Positions 25,001-33,400 of a stretch of 64,000 nucleotides of DNA are shown piece by piece. Origin of the DNA: Bemisia tabaci. Lineage: Eukaryota > Arthropoda > Insecta > Hemiptera > Aleyrodidae. Within the stretch, counting starts at the first letter, position 1; the number at the start of each line of letters is the position of its first letter. The stretch is taken from contig NC_092800.1 of the NCBI RefSeq assembly GCF_918797505.1, positions 22,769,577 through 22,833,576 of the forward strand. The letters run 5' to 3'. Under the pieces are notes generated by a model. The model was not told the DNA's origin and did no database searches. It saw only the letters and a program-made list of their open reading frames with translations. The position numbers were made by a program, and so were the translations under genes.

Positions 25001-28000
25001 AATTCTTTGCATAAACTGATTTTTGGAGCCATACGCACCCTTCTCTCTGACAAAAGTGAGCTTACCCGTAAATCTCAGGGACCTGTTTTTGGGCCATCAA
25101 GGGCCCAACTGAGTCTAAAGAAACGAAAATTAACTGTCTCACTTTTTCTTAAAAAAAAAATGTCCAATTGTGCTTGGACAACAATTGCACATCATCATCT
25201 TCCAGCCAAAGTATCAAAAGTGACGTCTTACCAAACTTCTTAAAAACTTGTCTCATTTTATGGATAGAAGAGAGAAGAAATGGTACGACTTTTGCTAGAG
25301 GTCTTTTAAGAGCGATGAAAGTAAGATTTCCAGACTACAACTCTGACCTTTTAAATAATACCGCTATGTTTTTCAACCCATTTTTCAAGACAGCCCTGAT
25401 GGAGGTACATATGAAGAATTTGATCATTGACAAAGTTAAGAAACTAGCTCTGGCCAAGAGGGTAGCAATACAAGATTCTACAATAGAGGATGATACACAG
25501 ATGGAAAATCCAACAGAATCAATTAGCAAGAGCAAGAGCAGATTATGGTCTTCCATTAATGAAGTAATGGATCAAAATTTAGCAGGTAAGTAAGGAATTT
25601 TTAATTTTTATATCTTAGTGAATTTACCAAACATCAAGAGTTTCTTTTGATCTGTTTAAACATTAATTGAGGGGCTTGGAGGACAAGGCGCATAGGTGCA
25701 TTTTTTACTATTTCAAGAATTATGTGTTTAAAGTTTCAAAATTACCCACATGGAGCCTTATGGCAGAAAGTGCAAATTCACTTTTCGATGCTTTAAAATT
25801 TGATTTTAGAATTGAATTTTACATGGAATACATTGGTACAACCAGTTGTAGTTGAAATCGTTAATATCTCAATTTTTCCAAAAACTGCACTCATGCGCTT
25901 TGTCCTTCAAGGTCCTCAATTGCAAAATAATTCATAATTGAGAGAAACTTTTGGAATTTTCTTCAAATAAGTTCTAGTTATCCTAGTCGAGTTTCTAACT
26001 GTAGTGCTGAAATAAGAATTCTTAAAATTAATTCTCACCCTTTTACAGTTAATCTTAAGCTAAACAGAGATCTCTGCATTTTCAAAATTAATTTTTTTAT
26101 GCAAGTGAGCACAGAGTTCTTGTCGTACAGTATGACCCATTATTTAGCTGAGGTATGAAAGTTGAAATACTGAAAATTTGTTCAAAATGCACTCTTTAAT
26201 TTTTTTTCCCCCCTCCTTGTATTTCAGATGTTATTACTGAGAATCCCAATGAAGAGATAATAAAGGAAATAGAAGCATACTTGAATGAGAAAGTAACTAG
26301 AAGTAAAGATAAAGAATCTGATCCGATGGAATGGTGGAGGTGCAATAGCGGAAAGTTTCCTTCACTGGCATCTGTAGCAAAGAACTTCTTGTGTATTCTC
26401 GCTACAAGTGTGTCATCTGAGAGGGTTTGCTCAACTGCAGGGAACACTGTTTCCATTCGGCGACAGTGCTTGAGCCCCCTCACTGCGCCCATGCTAATCT
26501 TTATCCATCAGAACTATGGTAAACTTTAGATTGTACCTTTCTCAGCAATTTTATTAAATTCTTCTTGATTTTTCGATATGCTCTGTTTTGTTTGTCAATA
26601 TTTTCTGATGAATAAATTTTCTCTTTGTTTCTGAAGCCATTGTATTTATTTCCCCAGTAAATATCAATTTTTATCTTATCTTTGAAAAAATCGAATTATA
26701 AAAATTGATGATCATATAAAATAGACAAGTTTAAAGGAAAATGAAGAGAGACAATGTACGTAATAAAACCGGGAAGAAATGCATCATTAAATTTTTAAAA
26801 AGCTCGGAAAAAGCTCGAGCTCGACTCGGGCTCGATCCTATTCACAAGCTCGAAAAAAGCTCGAGCTCGGCTCGAAAAAGTCTAAAAAAGCTCGAGCTCG
26901 GCTCGAACCTATAAAATCAGGCTCGCACAGCCCTAGTAAAAACAAATGAACAGAATCGCTTGAAAATTCTATACCTATAATTTTTTTTTTCATCACAAAT
27001 TATTCATGGATTTTTCATGAAAGTATGTGCAGAAGTTTTAATGAAGAAATCAAAACAATGTCAAGATGTCCGGCAACTTAGTGTCTAAGTGTGTATGGTG
27101 CTTGTGAGTTGGCTGGAAGGTAACAACATCCAGCCACATATAACATATGAAAAAATAATTTAACATTACAATTACATGTACTTTTTTCTGCTTTCAGTGA
27201 GAGCTCTTTATACAGCCTAACCAACAAAAGTACTGAGTCGCAGCGACTTTTCAATGTGTTTGGATTGGCAAACAGTGCAGCCTCCAGTTGCGGACAGCCA
27301 AAAATACAAGGCCGACGCTTTTCAACCAATGAGAACCCTTATGCCCGTCGAGATAAATCTCAAACTATGACCAGTAGTGGCAGATTAAGTAGTTATGGAG
27401 AAATGTCTAAACCTCACCCATTTATACATGGACTCCCGCATCAAAGCACAAGTTTAAACTCAATGGTACGACAAACTTTCCAGTTTTTCATTCTAATACC
27501 GTTTACTATATCAGTACTAGTTTAGATAACGTTGTATGGTGTTAACCATCAGTTTAATTTTGACAGAGTCTGTGTCAACTAAGTTTATGCACTTATAGAC
27601 TCCGACAGAAGATCCACCATCTTGCTTCTTGCATTTACTTCCCATGCGAAAGTGACATCAGACGATCTTCTGTCGCAGACTAAAAGTGTGTAAACTTATT
27701 TGACGTGGGCTCTTCAATGTTGCTGTATAGAAACTAAAAATATGAAAAATAAGTTTTAATAATTTGAGTAGTAACTAATTTCATTGAGTTGTGGTTTTCT
27801 CGATCAGGCATCCTAGTAAACATCTATTCCTTTCTTTTTTGCCTGATGATTTTGAAGAACTTTCACATAGAACATGGTGGTCGTATTAAAATTGTCCAGT
27901 CATAACTCAGTTGAGTAATTAACATTTTCTGTGCTGATACATTCAAACTTCCTGCTCACCAAAAAGACGTCATCTGCTTGCGTTAAATTGGGCACTGAAA

Positions 28001-30372
28001 TACTTTCAGTGCTTCTCACAAAGAAGTAATAAGTGTAGCGCACTGAATCGTTCTCAACAAGTTTACTAGTAATGAAGTTTGAAGGATTTCCCATTTAATT
28101 GTTGCTTGTTTTGAATTTAAATTTTGAAATGCTCCATGCTAATTTCTATTATTTTACTATAACCTCTCTTCTGTTTCAAGGCTACTAGCATGCTAGGAAG
28201 TGCATCTAGCAGTCCGAAGTATCCTGATTCACCAGGCACAAGCGAGAGTCTTAGCTTATCACCACTGAATGTTGGAAGCCCATCTAGAGCTCCTGTCTCT
28301 CCTCCATCAAAACCCTCAACATCTGCCTCGCCTTATAAGGTAATCTGCTCTGCCTTATCATTCACCTTTGTTTGACAGCTTATCAGTGAGATCTTTGCAC
28401 CATCGTCCTCTTCAATTATCTCAATTTTCCTCTTCTTTATGGTCTCTCGGCAAAAGGAAATACCAAAAATGAACAGCATCAAGCAAAAGAAGGCTCTGTT
28501 CACTCTGCTGAAAGCCCCCAATGGTTCAAGAAGACAGCATTTTCAAAACTAACGTTGAAATGTGGAAGAAATTTTTTCGTTGAACTCAGTCCAAGACACC
28601 CTGGTAAGAAGCCTATCAAAACCATCAAGCACATTTATCTCCATGCTGGTCAATTTGACAGACTGTTAACAAACCAAGAAATTCAGGGTCGGCTAAATTT
28701 TTGTATTGTTTTATATGATGTTCTTCATGACTTTCAAAGCAGGATTGGATTTTAAAAGCCAAGTTTCTAATGTTTAATCAGTGAAAATCAATTCAATTAA
28801 TAAAAATTGTGTTAAAACAGTGCGGGGTGATGAGATAGACTGCTTCTAAAAAAAGACACTGCATATCCGGTGCAGCAGCAATGCCACGACTGACGTCTCA
28901 CGAAAAATGTGAATTGAAAATGCAGAAGAAAGTCGCCTTCCAACCCTGTTTTTCTTGAAATTGGCATATAAAACGTTGGATTTGAAAAGTCAATCCTGCT
29001 CAAGAGATTGTGAAGGATATTGGATAAAATGACAACAAAATTCATCTTGCATTGAATCCCTTGGTTTTCCGCGCAGGGTCCCTCAGATGGTCATGCGAGA
29101 CTTCACAAACCAGTAGCAATAGTTTGATGTATTCCTGGGTGATAGTATCACCATGTGTGAGTCAGCCAGTAAACTGAATTAGAAATACTCGGCATGAGTC
29201 AAGCAGATACTTGCAGATGAGAATTCTGGTATAGTTTTTGCCAGCAGCCATTTTAGTGCCAGTATTCTAAAGACGCTAATAGAAGCTATAGATGATGAAA
29301 ACTGTGAGAAGTTAAAATCTTTAAATTTTGCTGTCTAAATTCTCTCTGTGAAAATATACTTTTGCAGACATGAGATCGTCAACCCATGCGCTCCTTTGAA
29401 CAAGGTTACCACAGTCAAGGAAATGTCAGGGAACTTAAAAAAACCTGGATATGTTTGGGAAAATGAGAAAATGTCCGGAAAAAATTGTTGAGTCACCTTT
29501 TAGAATGGGTCAAACATACAATTTTGCTTGAAATCTATTTCAAATTATGTATTTTTTTTAACCATCTGACTTATCTTTAATCGTCAGGGAATTTTACCAA
29601 AGTGTGTCAGGGAAATCAGGAAAATTGATTTTCTAAATTCTGTGGCAACCCTGTTTAAAGCGTGAGTTCTTTAAGAATGTCATCTATACCATCATGAAAG
29701 TCATTATGCTTTGAAGGAGTTTCATTTTACTGTATTCTGAAACACCACCCGTTGAGTTTTAACACGAGTAAAGACAGATTTTGAAGCCTTCTTTGTCAGT
29801 CTCATACTGTGTCATCAGCGGTAGGGTTGATTCATGATTAAACTAACGGACAATTCCTTGAACTGGTCAATAGCTTAAACCCTAGGTCTGTTGCAGGAGC
29901 ATCGGAGAGTGTGTCACATCAATGCGGAACAGAAGCGGCGTTGCAACATAAAGAATGGCTTCGACACCCTCCATTCGCTAATACCTCATCTGAATCATAG
30001 TTCTAGTTCTAAGGTAAGCTGTAACTTAGAATACACAAGCTTATCGATTGATCTTGCTATTGTACAATATTTTAAATTATTTTGCCTGTGCTTAAAGAAA
30101 TCATTACATAATTCGTTTCTTTTGGATATTTATATCAAGTCAAAAAACTTGGAAAGATAATTCGGCTAAATTTTTTTGTTCATCCATGTTTTACAAAAAC
30201 CAGTCCCAGTTTTTCAAAAAAACAATTTAATTGTGTTATAGTTATCAGGGTAACACCAAAAGCAAAGAAGTGTAATGGCTCTGTTGCATGCAAAAAGTAC
30301 AGCTAAGGGAAGAGACTTTCATAATGTGAAATCGCACCTATTTTGCTTCTTTTTAAATCCTCAGTAAATTAT

Positions 30373-30437
<65 letters not shown>

Positions 30438-33400
30438 AGGAATGTGTTATATTCTAGCTTAGTACATTTTGATTAATACAAATTATCTTAATTTATTGTA
30501 TTGTTCTTTTTTAAAAACAGATGAGTAAAGCTGCAATGCTACAAAAAGGAGCTGATTATATTCGGCAATTGCGGGCTGAAAGGAGTCAAATCGAAGAGGA
30601 CATGGAAAATTTACGGCAGCAGGTGGAATCACTTAACTCTGCGATAAGGTAAATATCAATCAAATCTACCTCTCTATTTTTTCCTTTTTTTAAGACACAT
30701 CGCCTGCCGCACATGGTACCTTTAACCTTGTCCAAAAAAGTCACCATTGATGAAAATGTTTTCATCGCTAACCTAGAAAAAGTAGTCAAGTGGTCAATTT
30801 GACTAGAAAAGAAATTGTTGGCCAGGAAAGGGAAGGTACAAACGGACATAAAAAGAGAATGTCATCTTCTTACTTATGGAACGGATTTAGAAAGTTTTAG
30901 TGCATCCATTGTATTTGATGTAAAATTTTTTAACAAATGTGCTGCTTAATTTCGCTCCTTGTCTAGTAGTCCACAGTGGCGATTTTGCGAGTTCGCAACA
31001 TGTTTTTCCTCCATTTAAATTCATTGAAAATATCAATTTTAGGCGAGAGAAGCTGTCTCACCGAGAATCAATCGTTTTATATACATTTAGATGAAAGAAT
31101 TACAGTGTTGCCAACTTTTAAGAATCGCCACTAGTGGTCCGCTAGGCAGTTTTCAATAGAATCAGCCCAACCACTTTTTTTTTAAAAAAAATTCATTAAA
31201 CAAGGCTACAAACAAACAAAGTACCAAATTAAATAAAATGAGAATTGCTGAATGCAACAAACTCGAACTTCCCTCACTTATTTCTCCAGTTGGAGACCTA
31301 CTATGTTGTTTCGGAGAGTTCGCTACCCTCCACTTTCAGCGATGATAACCGGGGTTTTAACCGCTATAAAGGGGTGGGCGGCAAACCCCTCAAAACAATG
31401 TACAGTTGAAGGAATGGGTAAAAAAAATTCGAGTTTTTTCAATTTAGCGATTCCCATTTTGTCTACTCTTCTTTTGCCTAATTTCCTGCAACGTTCAATT
31501 TTTTTAACCAAAAGTTACTATTATCTGAGCATTTCTCTCAGATTTTAAGGGAAAGACCCTTGCATTTGGAAGATGAAATCTCTTGTGGTGCTGTGCTGAG
31601 AAAAAACGCCATATGAACATTTGAGAGTTGCCACATTTCACTGGATAAAACATGTATTTTTAAGGGAAGTTCTCATTTTTCCTTGAAAATTAATATACTC
31701 TAGATTAAATTGCGATCCCAACTATCTGAGGATTTGGAGAAAAATGTGAAACATTTTCCCAGTAAATTCTCTTTTTACTGAAGGAAATATGACAGCGTCT
31801 GAAAGCTCCTATGGCGTGCTTCACTAGCACGCCCATGTGGTTCTCTATTAAAAAAAAAAGTCGTCCAAAATGCATTAGGATAACTGTGATTAAACCTGAG
31901 TTAATCTCTAAGTGCTTAAAAGTGATGTATAGTTTGGGCTCCATCTTAAAATTTGATTTGAAGTGGGGATAAAGAGGCTGGATTTGAAATAAGTTGTGTA
32001 AAAGTTTTACCTTAATGTAATTGATTTTCTTTAATAGCAACTGTCAGTCACTGCTACCCGCAACAGGAGCGCCTATATCAAGACATAGAGCAACCAAAAT
32101 GAAAGAAATGTTCGATGATTACGTTAGACGTAGAACACAAGAAGACTGGAAATTTTGGCTGGTATCCTTTTCAACACTCTCGTTTCATTGATTTTCTTTT
32201 ATCTTTTTCCAATTTTGTATAAGTTACTAGTTTAAGATTACGTAAAAGCCATGTACTGCATCTAGTTTCTGAAAGAACAATGGAAAAAAGTAAGTTGCGG
32301 TCTCCTATCGGTTCAATCACTGCCAATGGCATATTATGAGGGGCTTGAAGGCAATCAAGTTATGGAATCATTGGTGCAGAACAACTCAAGAAAGAAGAGC
32401 CAACTTTATTCCAGAAGCTCATAAGTGCTTGCAAACTTGAATGAATTTAAATAACTCAGGCTCAAGCTTTTTTCTCCTTTTTCCTTCAATACATCTCTGC
32501 CATTCGCAAGAAAAAAAAAAGTGAATCAATTTCTTTGACCGATATTTTTTAACCCAAAGCATATTGATTACTAATGTAGGAAACGACGTATCTCCATCAC
32601 GGTGTTTCAAAATGCCTGCCCCTATTTTATTTTTGAGGAGAAACAACCCAACTTTACATCTTGAAATTTACACATAATATATTCTGCTGACATAGAAGCT
32701 AAATCAAGGAAGTTTTAAAGAAATTCCATTTACTAGTTCTCCACAGAAAAAATAAAGTATGACAGGAGGTCTGTAACGTTGCAATGGAAAAACGTAATTT
32801 CGCAGTTTAGCCATCAATATGCTATGACTGAATTCTTAATTTCTCCTCCTGAATCATAATTTTTTATTTTCTTTACTTGTTTTCCTTAACTCTCAATTCA
32901 TTCTCAGTTAAGTCTGATATGTGAACCTCTCCTGACTTCTTTCAATACTGTGGTGTCGACGGCCAGCGTTGACGAGTTATGTCGCACAACTTTACAATGG
33001 ATTGAACAGCATTGCTCTCTCGTTCACCTCAGACCCAGTGAGTCCACTCTCTGATACTGTTCTTGTGTTGAGGAATATCCTCTTAAAAAAATTGCATTAT
33101 TTGAAATAAGAAAGTAGGATCCTTCCAACAAAGAAAGTAATGCATTCTGTTTATGTAGCAAGAAATTATCGAATGGGATTCTTCATTCGTAGGGAAATCT
33201 TTTTTTACTTTCTTGTATTTTTATCATTATTTCTCTAAATTTTCCAATTTTCCTAGATTGTAGAAGATTCTTCAAACTCATGCATTAGGTCTATTGTCTA
33301 TTTTTTTTGCCTGTAACTTTAAAGCTGCCCAGATTTTTCACCTAATTGATACAATATATGGATGCCAGTTGGACTAAAAGCAGACTCTATAAGAAATCAC

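Larger units (their letters stand above)
24548..27197 (+). other. Mondo intron 10 containing a hAT transposon remnant
   Basis: The 2.65-kb intron is largely a hAT element (see 25168-26529 and 26805-26935) in the same orientation as Mondo. I did not find the matching left end between 24548 and 25168. Confidence 0.6.
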
